Shown: piece by piece, positions 7,488-17,126 of the stretch | Layout of the letters: each line of letters opens with the position of its first letter | Numbering within the stretch: the first letter of the stretch is position 1 | Source: Bacillota bacterium | GTDB lineage: Bacteria > Bacillota > Clostridia > Lachnospirales > Lachnospiraceae | Reading direction: 5' to 3' | DNA length: 64,000 nt | Assembly (NCBI GenBank): GCA_023395555.1 | Contig: JAEWYQ010000004.1 | Location: 1-64,000 of the forward strand | Made by a program: the position numbers and the translations under genes | The notes under the pieces: generated by a model | Databases searched by the model: none | Seen by the model: the letters and a program-made list of their open reading frames with translations, nothing else | What the model was told of the DNA's origin: nothing

Positions 7488-9458
7488 GTGACTGAAAAAT
7501 CAAATAATGCATTGGAATTTAATAAAATACTGGATAGGCTGAGCGAATATGCACTATCCCAGAAAACGAAGCAAAAACTTCTGGAGCTGAAGCCCTATCT
7601 TAAGGAATGGGAGGTGAACGCCCGGATCAAGGATACCACGGAAGGCCGCAAGGTATTGGATCACCTGGGAACTCCTCCGCTGACCGTTATGAAGGACACC
7701 GCCATGCTGCTGGAGCTGGCGGAGAAGGGCTCCATGCTGACACCGGAGCAATTAACCGATATCCTTCTCTTTATAAATGCCTGCCGGCGCATGAAGCTCT
7801 TTCTGAAGCGCGCCGAATTCCTGTCCGTGGGTATTGCAGGCTATGGCGGCTCCATTGACGATTTATCCTCCCTGGCAGGCGAGATCGAAGGAGCCGTCCG
7901 TAATAACAGAATCGAGGATAACGCCTCTAAGGAACTGAAAGAGCTCCGGCGCAGGATGGAACAGCTGCGCACGGAGATGAGGGCAAAGCTGGAGAGCCAG
8001 CTCCGGAGCAAGAAGGAATGGTTTACCGACGGCTATGTTTCCACAAGGAACGGGCATTTTGTCCTTCCGGTCAAGAAGGAATTTAAACACATGATCAGCG
8101 GCTCCGTCCTGGACATTTCCTCCAGCGGCTCCACCTATTTCATTGAGCCAATCAGCGTCGGCAAGCTGAGAGAAGAGCTGTCCCTCCTTGAAATTGCGGA
8201 GAGCAATGAAGAGCGCAGAATTCTGTACACTCTCACGGCCCTGGTAAGCGATGAGGCGTTTCGGATTCGCCTGAATATGGATGCCATGGAGGCCTTAGAC
8301 TTTATCTTTGCCAAGGCGAAGCTCAGTGCGGATATGGATGCAATTCCTGCCGCATTCAACACGGACCGTTGTATCCGTATCCGGAACGGACGGCATCCCC
8401 TGCTTCCGGCAAAGGAATGCGTTCCCCTGGACTTTGAACTGGGCGGCAAAATCTCCGGCATTGTTATCACCGGACCCAATACCGGCGGCAAGACCGTCGC
8501 CTTAAAAACCGTGGGCCTGCTGCAGCTGATGGCCCAGAGCGGTCTTCATGTTCCCTGCGGGGATGCCCTGCTGTGCATGAACAGCCAGGTTCTGTGCGAC
8601 ATCGGGGATGGGCAGAGCATTACGGAGAACTTATCCACATTCTCCTCCCATATCACGAATATCATCCACATTTTACAGCACGCTAATGTGGAAAGTCTGG
8701 TTCTTCTGGATGAACTGGGTTCCGGCACCGATCCTGCGGAGGGAATGGGTATTGCTATTGCTATTCTGGAGGAATTAAGGCAAAAGGGCTGCCTGTTAGT
8801 GGCTACCACTCATTACCCTGAGGTAAAGGAATATGCAGCCAAATCGGAGGGCCTGGTTAATGCAAGAATGGCATTTGACCGGGAGAGCCTGAAGCCCTTG
8901 TACCGTCTGGAAATCGGTGAGGCGGGCGAGAGCTGTGCCCTGTATATCGCAAAGCGTCTGGGCTTCCCCAGGCATATGCTGGAACGCGCCTATCAGGAGG
9001 CCTACTGCAGGGAGGAGAAGAATTCACAGACCGGCACCAATCGGGATATTTTAGAAAACATACTGGAGGGTCCGGAGGAAAGGCTCTCTCCCGCCGCTGC
9101 TCCCTCCATCGAAAAAACCAGGCCGCCAAAGCCTGCCAGCACCCGGAGTCAGCGTTTTCAGATCGGAGACAGCGTGGTGGTATATCCACAGAAAAAGGTC
9201 GGAATTGTATTCCAGACAGCAAATGAAAAGGGGGAGGTAGGGGTTCAGATTCAGAAGGGAAAAGATTATTTCAATCATAAGAGGCTTCAGCTCAAGGTAG
9301 CCGCTGCTGAAATGTATCCCGAGAATTACGACTTTTCCATCGTATTCGACAGCGTTGCCAACCGCAAGGCGAGACACAAGATGGAGAAGGGGCACCAGCC
9401 AGGTCTGGAAATCAAATATGAGAATATTGCTCACAAGCATCAGAAAAATGCAGAGTAA
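7488..9458 (+). CDS. MutS2-like ATPase lacking the Smr domain
   Basis: 656 aa from a GTG start (AGGAGA 7 nt upstream). It has the MutS2 layout: an N-terminal clamp/lever region, a coiled segment (about 135-170), the ATPase with Walker A GPNTGGKT near residue 329 and Walker B LLDELGSGTDPAEG near residue 405, then a C-terminal beta region (RFQIGDSVVVYPQKK). Usual MutS2 proteins have about 780 residues and end in an Smr endonuclease domain, which is absent here; the protein ends in a basic tail instead. MutS2 acts on recombination intermediates or collided ribosomes, and the lack of Smr suggests an ATP-driven remodeller without nuclease activity. The 550-nt upstream region is unusual (see the RNA entry). 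Confidence 0.88.
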   Translation: MTEKSNNALEFNKILDRLSEYALSQKTKQKLLELKPYLKEWEVNARIKDTTEGRKVLDHLGTPPLTVMKDTAMLLELAEKGSMLTPEQLTDILLFINACRRMKLFLKRAEFLSVGIAGYGGSIDDLSSLAGEIEGAVRNNRIEDNASKELKELRRRMEQLRTEMRAKLESQLRSKKEWFTDGYVSTRNGHFVLPVKKEFKHMISGSVLDISSSGSTYFIEPISVGKLREELSLLEIAESNEERRILYTLTALVSDEAFRIRLNMDAMEALDFIFAKAKLSADMDAIPAAFNTDRCIRIRNGRHPLLPAKECVPLDFELGGKISGIVITGPNTGGKTVALKTVGLLQLMAQSGLHVPCGDALLCMNSQVLCDIGDGQSITENLSTFSSHITNIIHILQHANVESLVLLDELGSGTDPAEGMGIAIAILEELRQKGCLLVATTHYPEVKEYAAKSEGLVNARMAFDRESLKPLYRLEIGEAGESCALYIAKRLGFPRHMLERAYQEAYCREEKNSQTGTNRDILENILEGPEERLSPAAAPSIEKTRPPKPASTRSQRFQIGDSVVVYPQKKVGIVFQTANEKGEVGVQIQKGKDYFNHKRLQLKVAAAEMYPENYDFSIVFDSVANRKARHKMEKGHQPGLEIKYENIAHKHQKNAE

Positions 9459-9465
9459 AGCAACG

Positions 9466-9489
9466 AGGGGTCCTGTCTTAAGGACCCCT
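9466..9489. terminator. Hairpin between convergent mutS2-like gene and glnN
   Basis: Perfect 9-bp stem AGGGGTCCT/AGGACCCCT with a 6-nt loop. No long T run follows on either strand, so it may be a weak bidirectional terminator. Confidence 0.6.
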
Positions 9490-9515
9490 CCAGGCAGCCA
9501 TTGTGTCCAGCCGGC

Positions 9516-11606
9516 TTAATTCACGCTGTAAAGCATCTCCCCATAGGTGGGCAGGGGCCAGTGCTTTTTGGCAACAAGGGTTTCAAGCTCATCGACCACC
9601 AGACGCAGTTCGGACATCGCCCCAAATACCTTCTCACGATACAGCTTTGCCAGCATGAGCCAGTCGCCTTCGTCCTCTGTTTCCAGAATTGCCCGTTCAA
9701 GGACATCCAGCTTCTCAATCAGACCGGCGGACAGTCTGGAGATCTTGCCAAGGAAACGCTCCTCTAACGTGCAATCATATTCCCCGCAGGACTTCTTGCT
9801 GCAAAGGAGCTGGGCAAGCTCGCTCTGATAGCCGATGCAGGCAGGTATAATTTCTTTCTTTACCATATCCGCCATTGTAAGCGCCTCAATCCGCAGGGTC
9901 TTGCAGTAGCTCTCCAGCAGGATCTCATATCTGGAATGAAGCTCCGCTTCGGTAAACACATGATGCCGGGTAAAGACCTCCCTGCTCTTCTCAGAGACAA
10001 AGGCCGGCAATGCATCCACCGTGGTCTTCAGATTGGACAGTCCGCGCTTTTCGGCCTCCTGCACCCATTCTTCGGAATAATTATTGCCGTTAAAAATAAT
10101 CCTCTTGTGCTCACGGATGCTTTTCTTAATCAATGCGGAAAGCTCGCTCTTAAAGTCCTCCGCATTTTCCAGGATATCCGCAAATTCCCGCAGTACCTCG
10201 GCCACGGCGGTGTTCAGGACGATGTTGGGACCGGCGATGGAGAATGCGGAGCCCAGCATACGGAACTCAAATTTATTGCCGGTAAAGGCAAAGGGAGAAG
10301 TCCGGTTACGGTCCGTCGTGTCCTTCGGGAAATGCGGCAGCACCGTAACCCCGATTTCCATCTCATGCTTTTCCCTGCCCTGGTAAGCTGTTTCATTATC
10401 AATCGCTTCCAGAATCTCCGTCAGCTCATCTCCCAAAAACATGGATACAATGGCCGGAGGCGCTTCATTGGCACCCAGCCGGTGGTCATTCCCTGCGCTG
10501 GCAACCGACACCCGCAGCAGATCCTGATATTCATCCACCACCTTGATGATGGCCGTGAGGAACAGCAGAAACTGGGCATTTTCATAGGGTGTTTCCCCCG
10601 GCTCCAGCAGATTGACGCCGGTATCGGTGGAAATGGACCAGTTGTTGTGCTTGCCGCTGCCATTTACTCCTGCGAAGGGCTTTTCATGAAGCAGACAGGC
10701 CAGCCCGTGCTTATTGGCAATGCTCTTCATCAGCTCCATGGTCAGCTGGTTGTGATCGGTTGCAATATTGGTGGTGCCGAAGATCGGAGCCATCTCATGC
10801 TGCCCCGGAGCCACCTCATTATGCTTGGTCTTGGCCAGAACACCCAGCTTCCACAGTTCTTCCTCCAGCTCCCTCATGAAAGCGGATACGCGGGGCTTGA
10901 TGGTTCCAAAATAATGATCGTCCAGCTCCTGGCCCTTGGGAGGCCGTGCGCCGATCAGCGTCCTTCCGGTATAAACCAGATCGGGACGCCGTAAGTAGAC
11001 TTCCTTATCAATCAGAAAATATTCCTGCTCCGGACCTACTGTTGTAATGACTCGCTTCGCCGCCGTATTGCCGAAGAGGCGGAGGATACGGATTGCCTGC
11101 CTGTCAATGGCCTCCATGGAACGCAGAAGCGGCGTCTTCTTATCAAGAGCCTCTCCGCTGTAGGAGCAGAAGGCTGTGGGTATGCACAAGGTGCCATCTT
11201 TAATAAAGGCATAGGAGGTGATATCCCAGACGGTGTAGCCTCTGGCTTCAAAGGTGGCGCGCAGTCCGCCTGACGGAAAGCTGGAGGCATCCGGCTCGCC
11301 CCGCACCAGTTCCTTACCCGAAAACTCCATAATAATCCGGCCGTCCTTATCCGGAGTAATAAAGCTGTCATGCTTCTCCGCGGTAATTCCGGTCATAGGC
11401 TGGAACCAGTGGGTAAAGTGAGTGGCCCCCTTCTCAACAGCCCATTCCTTCATAGCGTTGGCTACCACATTGGCAATATCCAGCTCCAAATGTGTCCCCC
11501 GTACCATGGTCTTTTTCAGTGCTTTATAAGTATCTTTCGGTAATCTGGCCTGCATGACCGTCTCATTAAATACCATGCTGCCAAACAAATCAGGAACATT
11601 TTTCAT
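9516..11606 (-). CDS. glnN: Type III glutamine synthetase
   Basis: Makes glutamine from glutamate, ammonium and ATP. The 696-aa length and motifs identify the GSIII class: GPEQEYFLID, TKHNEVAPGQHEMAP, NGSGKHNNWS and GSAFSIAGPNIVLNT. AAGGAGG lies 7 nt before the ATG at 11606. The gene has a consensus-like promoter at 11697-11725 and, within about 10 nt of the predicted transcript start, a terminator hairpin (11641-11680) nearly the same as one before amt. It is divergent from the carA operon, whose first enzyme uses glutamine. The layout suggests control by early termination according to nitrogen status. Confidence 0.95.
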   Translation of the reverse strand: MKNVPDLFGSMVFNETVMQARLPKDTYKALKKTMVRGTHLELDIANVVANAMKEWAVEKGATHFTHWFQPMTGITAEKHDSFITPDKDGRIIMEFSGKELVRGEPDASSFPSGGLRATFEARGYTVWDITSYAFIKDGTLCIPTAFCSYSGEALDKKTPLLRSMEAIDRQAIRILRLFGNTAAKRVITTVGPEQEYFLIDKEVYLRRPDLVYTGRTLIGARPPKGQELDDHYFGTIKPRVSAFMRELEEELWKLGVLAKTKHNEVAPGQHEMAPIFGTTNIATDHNQLTMELMKSIANKHGLACLLHEKPFAGVNGSGKHNNWSISTDTGVNLLEPGETPYENAQFLLFLTAIIKVVDEYQDLLRVSVASAGNDHRLGANEAPPAIVSMFLGDELTEILEAIDNETAYQGREKHEMEIGVTVLPHFPKDTTDRNRTSPFAFTGNKFEFRMLGSAFSIAGPNIVLNTAVAEVLREFADILENAEDFKSELSALIKKSIREHKRIIFNGNNYSEEWVQEAEKRGLSNLKTTVDALPAFVSEKSREVFTRHHVFTEAELHSRYEILLESYCKTLRIEALTMADMVKKEIIPACIGYQSELAQLLCSKKSCGEYDCTLEERFLGKISRLSAGLIEKLDVLERAILETEDEGDWLMLAKLYREKVFGAMSELRLVVDELETLVAKKHWPLPTYGEMLYSVN

Positions 11607-11640
11607 CCTAAAACCTCCTTGTGCTCATTTTAATTTCATA

Positions 11641-11680
11641 AAAAAAAAGGCGCTGCGGATTCATAATCCACGGCACCTTT
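11641..11680 (-). promoter_or_regulatory. Attenuator hairpin in the glnN leader
   Basis: On the minus strand, AAGG(T)GC..GGATT pairs with AATCC..GC(G)CCTT and is followed by nine T, an intrinsic terminator located before the glnN ribosome site. The block before and inside it (CGCATGAACAGCAAAGG, then the 3' arm CCGCAGCGCC) aligns position by position with the amt leader at 34485-34535. An antitermination factor or ligand would be needed for read-through; none is identifiable here. Confidence 0.75.
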
Positions 11681-11696
11681 GCTGTTCATGCGAATT

Positions 11697-11725
11697 ACAC
11701 TAGCACATTGTTTTTCAATTGTCAA
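11697..11725 (-). promoter_or_regulatory. Promoter of glnN
   Basis: -35 TTGACA at 11725-11720, a 17-bp spacer and -10 TAGTGT at 11702-11697. Two phased direct repeats lie directly upstream (11739-11776). Confidence 0.75.
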
Positions 11726-11738
11726 TCCTCTTTTTCAC

Positions 11739-11776
11739 TTTTATTTTGTCCTTTTTCATTTTTATTTTGTCCTTTT
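11739..11776. repeat. Two phased 17-bp direct repeats upstream of the glnN promoter
   Basis: TTTTATTTTGTCCTTTT occurs at 11739-11755 and again at 11760-11776, a 21-bp period equal to two helical turns. The copies lie roughly 55 and 75 bp upstream of the predicted glnN start, a usual place for an activator. Confidence 0.65.
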
Positions 11777-11787
11777 GGCTGCCCTTC

Positions 11788-11840
11788 GTAACAGCTCAGA
11801 CGGGGTCTGTTCTCCTCCCATACCCCGTCTGAGCTGTTAC
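11788..11840. terminator. 19-bp perfect inverted repeat between glnN and carA
   Basis: GTAACAGCTCAGACGGGGT and its exact complement flank a 15-nt loop; on the plus strand TTTTAATTTTTT follows. It lies upstream of both divergent promoters, so it ends no known gene. It may insulate the two units, mark an old gene end or encode a short RNA. Confidence 0.6.
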
Positions 11841-11859
11841 TGCCCTTTTAATTTTTTGC

Positions 11860-11888
11860 TTGACAAATTCTCATCCAAGCTTTATAAT
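11860..11888 (+). promoter_or_regulatory. Consensus promoter of the carA-carB/dapF-pyrG operon
   Basis: Perfect TTGACA at 11860-11865, a 17-bp spacer and perfect TATAAT at 11883-11888. The predicted start is near 11895. A perfect promoter fits a unit that is controlled after initiation. Confidence 0.85.
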
Positions 11889-11898
11889 TACGCAAATT

Positions 11899-11997
11899 GA
11901 ACGAAGGCGTTCATCTATCATGTGCACCTCAGCAAAGGAACCGGCTCTCCATCCGGTCTGCAGCTGTCCGCATGATACGATGTACGCTTTTTCTTTT
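11899..11997 (+). promoter_or_regulatory. Attenuator-like leader of the carA operon
   Basis: Two competing structures can be drawn. A small hairpin GAACG-AAGG-CGTTC (11899-11912) sits at the 5' end. The same bases can join a long imperfect stem, 11907-11923 with 11970-11987, enclosing ACCGG/CCGGT (11940-11956) and followed by TTTTTCTTTTT, which would end transcription. I found no PyrR-binding loop as in Bacillus pyr leaders. The stretch CAGCAAAGG at 11930-11938 also occurs in the glnN leader and nearly in amt. Confidence 0.6.
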
Positions 11998-12078
11998 TAA
12001 ATGATTTGTGTCTGCAGCCCAAGGCTCTTGCAGGCTGTATCACAGGCGAAACAGCGGCAGAAGGGACATGGAAAATCT

Positions 12079-13179
12079 ATGAATATCATCGACAACAGAC
12101 TTAATCTGATCCTGGAAAACGGCGCGGTTTTTGAAGGACAAAGCTTCGGCGCAGCCGGCGATATTACAGGTGAGATCGTATTTACCACCGGCATGACCGG
12201 TTATTTGGAAACCCTTACGGACCAAAGCTACCACGGCCAGATCGTCCTTCAAACCTTCCCCCTCATTGGAAATTACGGCATCATTCCCTCCGATTTTGAA
12301 AGCACCTCTGTCGGCCCTCTGGCCTATATTGTAAAAACGCCCTGCCAGGACCCTTCCAACTTCCGAAGTGAGGGCACCCTTGGCACTTTTTTAAGGGAAA
12401 AGAACATCGTGGGGCTTTGCGGCATTGATACAAGAGCTCTCACAAAAATCATAAGGGAGCAGGGTGTCATGAACGGCAGAATTACAAAGGAGCTGCCGGA
12501 TAAAGCCATGCTCCGGCAAATCCGCTCCTATGAGATCAAAAACGCCGTACAAAAGGTTTCCTGCACGGAACCGGCCCTCTATAAAGCAGAGGAAGCAATC
12601 TACACAGTGGCTATGCTGGATTTCGGCCGAAAGGAAAGTATGATCCGCGAGCTGACAAGGCGGGGATGCGACGTGTGGCTTCTTCCCTGTGACTCCCCTC
12701 CTGAGGAAATACTTCGCCTCTCCCCCGACGGTATCCTGCTGTCCAACGGTCCCGGCGACCCTGCCGGTAATACGGACATCATTGATCATCTCAAGACCCT
12801 GCTGCAAACCGGAATTCCAATCTTCGGCATCTGTCTGGGCCATCAGCTCCTCGCTCTGGCCAACGGATTTAAGACCAGCAAGCTGAAGTACGGGCACCGG
12901 GGAGCCAACCAGCCGGTGAAGGATCTAAAAACAGGCCGGGTCTATATCAGCAGCCAGAACCACGGATACACGGTAACCCCGGAGAGCATCGACCCCGGCA
13001 TTGCGGACCAGTGGTTCATCAATGTCAACGACCAGACCTGCGAGGGGCTATGCTACAGGCGGTCACCCTCATTCTCGGTGCAGTTTCATCCCGAAGCATG
13101 CGGCGGGCCGCAGGATACCCTGTTTTTATTCGATTTATTCATAGAGAAGATGGAGGCCGGAAGATATGCCACTGAATAA
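12079..13179 (+). CDS. carA: Carbamoyl-phosphate synthase small subunit
   Basis: Glutaminase subunit that passes ammonia to CarB for carbamoyl phosphate (pyrimidine and arginine synthesis). 366 aa from the ATG at 12079, whose N-terminus (MNIIDNRLNLILENG) matches the family. The class I amidotransferase triad is visible: Cys in FGICLGHQ, His and Glu in VQFHPEA. GAAGGG lies about 13 nt upstream, a rather long gap. The 3' end overlaps the carB start by 14 nt, so the two are translationally coupled. Confidence 0.94.
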   Translation: MNIIDNRLNLILENGAVFEGQSFGAAGDITGEIVFTTGMTGYLETLTDQSYHGQIVLQTFPLIGNYGIIPSDFESTSVGPLAYIVKTPCQDPSNFRSEGTLGTFLREKNIVGLCGIDTRALTKIIREQGVMNGRITKELPDKAMLRQIRSYEIKNAVQKVSCTEPALYKAEEAIYTVAMLDFGRKESMIRELTRRGCDVWLLPCDSPPEEILRLSPDGILLSNGPGDPAGNTDIIDHLKTLLQTGIPIFGICLGHQLLALANGFKTSKLKYGHRGANQPVKDLKTGRVYISSQNHGYTVTPESIDPGIADQWFINVNDQTCEGLCYRRSPSFSVQFHPEACGGPQDTLFLFDLFIEKMEAGRYATE

Positions 13180-16100
13180 ATGCATTAAAAAGGTTCTGCT
13201 CATCGGCTCAGGGCCGATTATAATCGGACAGGCCGCGGAATTTGACTACGCCGGCACCCAGGCCTGCCGCGTACTGCGGGAGGACGGCATTGAAATCGTG
13301 CTGGTGAACTCCAACCCCGCCACCATCATGACCGATAAAAGCAGCGCGGATAAAATATATATCGAACCGCTGACTCTGACCACCCTTAAGCGGATTATCG
13401 AGAAAGAGCGTCCCGACAGCATTTTATCGGGGCTGGGGGGACAGACCGGACTAACCCTTTGCATGCAATTGGCAAAGGAGGGCTTCCTTGACCGGATGAA
13501 TGTGCGGCTCCTGGGAAGTTCCCCCCAGACCATTGACAAGGCGGAGGACAGACAGCTTTTTAAGGAAACCATGGAGCAGATCGGCCAGCCGGTGGTTCCG
13601 TCCGTCATTGCCACCGATGCAGGCGCCGCCCTTGCCTTTGCGGAGGAAAACGGTTATCCTGTTATTATACGGCCCGCTTTCACTCTTGGCGGCAGCGGCG
13701 GCGGTATTGCAGAAGACCAGCCGCAGCTTCTGGAAATTGCCATGGGCGGCCTGGCATTGTCCCCCATCCATCAGATTCTTGTGGAGAAATCCATCGCGGG
13801 ATGGAAGGAGATCGAATTTGAGGTCATGAGGGACAGGGCCGGCAATGCCATTACCGTCTGTTCCATGGAAAACTTTGACCCCGTAGGCATCCATACCGGC
13901 GACAGCATTGTGATCGCCCCCGCCGTCACCCTGGCCGATAAGGAGTACCAGATGCTGCGCACGGCGGCTCTGGACATTATTCAGGCCCTGGGCGTCGAGG
14001 GCGGCTGCAACTGCCAGTTTGCACTGAATCCCCGCAGCTTTGAATATGCGGTCATTGAAGTGAATCCCCGCGTCTCGCGTTCCTCCGCTCTGGCCAGCAA
14101 AGCCACCGGCTATCCCATTGCAAAGGTGGCCGCCAAAATTGCCATCGGCTACACCCTGGATGAGATCATCAATGCCGTCACTGGCAATACCTTTGCCGCC
14201 TTTGAGCCGGCTCTGGATTATGTGGCGGTGAAGCTTCCCAAATGGCCCTTTGATAAATTTGTCTATGCCAAAAAGGAGTTAGGTACGCAGATGAAGGCCA
14301 CCGGCGAGGTCATGGCCATTGCGGATACTTTTGAGGAAGCCCTTCTGAAAGCCGTCCGGGGGGCGGAAATCGGACTGACCTCTCTTGAGCTTCTGCGGCT
14401 TACTTCCAAGACAGACATGGAAATCCGGGATCTGCTGCGCACCGTTACCGACGAGCGCCTGTTTGTGCTGTACGAGGCAATCAAACGGGGGATGGACATT
14501 GAGGAGCTTCATGCCATGACCATGGTTGACCGTTGGTTTCTGTACTGTCTGAAGAACCTTGCCGCGGGACCGAAGCCGTCAAAGCCGCTTATTTACAAGA
14601 TGGTGGATACCTGCGGCGGGGAATTTGCGGCAAAAACCCCTTATTTTTACTCCATTCAAGGTGCCGGAGAAAACGAAGTCCTCAAATTTATTGAAAAATC
14701 AGAAAAGCCCCGGATCATCGTTCTAGGCAGCGGGCCGATCCGCATTGGACAGGGAATTGAATTTGACTACGCCTGCGTTCACTGCGTTCGTACACTGAAA
14801 AAGCTTGGATATGAGGTAATTGTCGTCAATAATAATCCCGAAACAGTGTCCACCGACTTTGACACCGGAGACCGGCTGTATTTTGAGCCGCTCTGCATCG
14901 ACGATGTAATGAGCATCGTTGAAACAGAAAAGCCCCTGGGCGTTGTGGCCGCCTTCGGAGGCGGCACCGCCATCAAGCTTACTAAAAAGCTGCAGGAGCG
15001 CGGGGTTGCCATTATCGGCACATCAGCGGACAGCATTGATATCTGCGAGGACCGGGAACGGTTCGACCTGCTTCTTGCACAGCTGGGCGTACTGCGCCCT
15101 CAGGGCTTTTGCGTGACCAACGAGGCCGAAGCGCTGGACGCCGCGGATAAGCTGGGCTTTCCCGTCCTGATGCGTCCCTCCTATGTCCTGGGCGGGCAGA
15201 ACATGATTATTGCCTTTGAACCCTCGGACATCCGGGAGTATATGGAGATCATCCTGCGTCAGAAGCAGGAAAGCCCCGTGCTGATTGATAAATATCTCTC
15301 CGGCCGGGAGATTGAGGCAGATGCTATCTGTGACGGCACCGATGTGCTGATCCCCGGCATTATGGAACACATCGAACGCACCGGCATCCATTCCGGGGAC
15401 AGCATCGCCGTCTATCCCGCAGTCAATATCGAGGATGAACTGGCGGAGCGTATCTCCCGGGTTACCAGGAAGCTGTGCATGGCGCTGAAGGTCAAGGGAC
15501 TGGTCAACATCCAGTATGTGCTTTACCAAAACGAGGTCTATGTCATCGAGGTCAATCCCCGCGCCTCGCGGACTGTCCCCTACATCAGCAAGGTCACGGG
15601 CGTTCCCATGTGCGAGCTGGCTGCCAGTGTCAGTGCGGGCAAGCGGCTTGCAGATCTCGGCTACGGCTCCGGGATTGCTCCCATTCCTCCCTATGTGGCG
15701 GTTAAGGTACCGGTATTCTCCTTTGAAAAGCTCACCGATGTGGATACGCATCTGGGGCCTGAGATGAAATCCACCGGCGAGGTGCTGGGAATCGGCAAGA
15801 GCCTTGAGGAAGCGCTGTATAAAGGGCTTGTGGCAGCCGGTTACCGGCTTTTGAAGCACGGCGGTGTACTGATTACCGTGCGGGACGGTGACAAGCCGGA
15901 GATCCTCCCCATCGCAGAGAAGTTCTGCAAATGCGGATTTCAGCTTTATGCCACCAGCGGCACGGCAAAGCTGTTAAAAAGCAAGGGCTTTGAAGTGGAA
16001 ACCGTGGGAAAAATCCATGAAGGCATCCCCAATAACACGGCTGCCCTGCTGGCCAGCGGCAAGATAAGCTATATCATCTCCACCTCCGCCAAAGGCAGGC

Positions 16101-17104
16101 ATCCCGCTTCCGACGGCGTAAAGATACGAAGAAGGGCCTGTACCCTGGGCATCCCCTGCCTGACCTCGGTGGATACGGCAAATGCCCTGGCGGACAGCCT
16201 GCTTTCGGGGTACAGCGAAATCAACACCGAGCTGGTTGATATTAATCACTTAAGAACCCGCCGCATGGAACTTAATTTCACTAAAATGCAGGGCTGCGGC
16301 AATGATTACATCTACATCAACTGCTTTGATCTTGAGATCAACTCGCCGGAGTCGCTGTCCGTCCTGCTCTCTGACCGGCACTACGGCATAGGCGGCGACG
16401 GTGTTGTGCTAATTCTTCCTTCGGATACGGCGGATGCCAGAATGCAGATGTTCAATCGGGACGGCAGCGAAGGAAAGATGTGCGGCAATGCCATACGCTG
16501 TATAGCAAAATATCTTTACGATAACAATATTGTACGTAAGCTGGACATGACAATCGAAACCCTCTCCGGCATCAAACGGCTGAAGCTGTATACCAGGAAC
16601 TCCCTGATCTCCACGGTCCGGGTCGATATGGGCAAGGCGGAGCTGCATCCCGGCCAGATTCCGGTCAGACTGGCCGGGGACTGTGTTGTGGCAAGGCCGG
16701 TAACCATCGGCGGGAAAAGCATGGATATCACCTGTGTGTCCATGGGTAATCCCCATTGTGTTGTATTCTGCGATGATGTGGCACGGCTCAATCTGTCCGA
16801 AATCGGCCCCCTCCTGGAGAATGACCCGCTGTTCCCCGACCGGGTGAACGGCGAATTTGTGGAGCTGATGGGAAGGAATTACTTGAAGATGAGAGTCTGG
16901 GAGCGCGGCAGCGGCGAAACCCTGGCCTGCGGCACAGGTGCGTGCGCTTCGGCAGTAGCCGCGGTATTGAACGGATATTGTGACAAGGATGCTGACATCC
17001 GGGTCGTGCTGCCGGGGGGCGAGCTTACCGTCCGCTATACCGATGATGCGGTATTCATGACCGGGGACTGTAAAAAGATATTTGACGGAACGGCAGAAGG
17101 TTAA
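13166..17104 (+). CDS. carB-dapF: Fused carbamoyl-phosphate synthase large subunit and diaminopimelate epimerase
   Basis: One uninterrupted 1312-codon frame. Residues 1-1033 are a full CarB: two ATP-grasp halves, each opening with GSGPI(I/R)IGQ, and a C-terminal MGS-like allosteric domain (about 885-1030). Residue 1034 is a Met that begins a complete DapF ([15 protein letters not shown]), with both catalytic Cys (KMCGNAIRC and ACGTGACAS). DapF makes meso-diaminopimelate for lysine and cell wall. No stop codon and no ribosome site separate the halves, so a true fusion is likely, although internal initiation at 16265 is possible. GGAGG lies about 11 nt before the start, inside carA. Confidence 0.93.
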   Translation: MPLNKCIKKVLLIGSGPIIIGQAAEFDYAGTQACRVLREDGIEIVLVNSNPATIMTDKSSADKIYIEPLTLTTLKRIIEKERPDSILSGLGGQTGLTLCMQLAKEGFLDRMNVRLLGSSPQTIDKAEDRQLFKETMEQIGQPVVPSVIATDAGAALAFAEENGYPVIIRPAFTLGGSGGGIAEDQPQLLEIAMGGLALSPIHQILVEKSIAGWKEIEFEVMRDRAGNAITVCSMENFDPVGIHTGDSIVIAPAVTLADKEYQMLRTAALDIIQALGVEGGCNCQFALNPRSFEYAVIEVNPRVSRSSALASKATGYPIAKVAAKIAIGYTLDEIINAVTGNTFAAFEPALDYVAVKLPKWPFDKFVYAKKELGTQMKATGEVMAIADTFEEALLKAVRGAEIGLTSLELLRLTSKTDMEIRDLLRTVTDERLFVLYEAIKRGMDIEELHAMTMVDRWFLYCLKNLAAGPKPSKPLIYKMVDTCGGEFAAKTPYFYSIQGAGENEVLKFIEKSEKPRIIVLGSGPIRIGQGIEFDYACVHCVRTLKKLGYEVIVVNNNPETVSTDFDTGDRLYFEPLCIDDVMSIVETEKPLGVVAAFGGGTAIKLTKKLQERGVAIIGTSADSIDICEDRERFDLLLAQLGVLRPQGFCVTNEAEALDAADKLGFPVLMRPSYVLGGQNMIIAFEPSDIREYMEIILRQKQESPVLIDKYLSGREIEADAICDGTDVLIPGIMEHIERTGIHSGDSIAVYPAVNIEDELAERISRVTRKLCMALKVKGLVNIQYVLYQNEVYVIEVNPRASRTVPYISKVTGVPMCELAASVSAGKRLADLGYGSGIAPIPPYVAVKVPVFSFEKLTDVDTHLGPEMKSTGEVLGIGKSLEEALYKGLVAAGYRLLKHGGVLITVRDGDKPEILPIAEKFCKCGFQLYATSGTAKLLKSKGFEVETVGKIHEGIPNNTAALLASGKISYIISTSAKGRHPASDGVKIRRRACTLGIPCLTSVDTANALADSLLSGYSEINTELVDINHLRTRRMELNFTKMQGCGNDYIYINCFDLEINSPESLSVLLSDRHYGIGGDGVVLILPSDTADARMQMFNRDGSEGKMCGNAIRCIAKYLYDNNIVRKLDMTIETLSGIKRLKLYTRNSLISTVRVDMGKAELHPGQIPVRLAGDCVVARPVTIGGKSMDITCVSMGNPHCVVFCDDVARLNLSEIGPLLENDPLFPDRVNGEFVELMGRNYLKMRVWERGSGETLACGTGACASAVAAVLNGYCDKDADIRVVLPGGELTVRYTDDAVFMTGDCKKIFDGTAEG

Positions 17105-17126
17105 AAGAAAGCAGAAGGTGAATGAT

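Noticed and set aside
9936..10994. 352-codon open frame antisense to glnN
   Set aside because: A by-product of codon bias in glnN; no ribosome site, no recognisable protein pattern and fully inside a well-identified gene.
11640..11695. Classic ANTAR double-hexaloop element at glnN and amt
   Set aside because: A loop with A1 and G4 can be drawn for glnN but not for amt, and a second hairpin of the pair is not clear; left as a hypothesis only.
11895..12000. PyrR-type attenuator before carA
   Set aside because: The leader can form a terminator but lacks the conserved PyrR-binding loop sequence.
15023..15859. 278-codon open frame antisense to carB
   Set aside because: Shadow frame within conserved CarB; no independent start signal.
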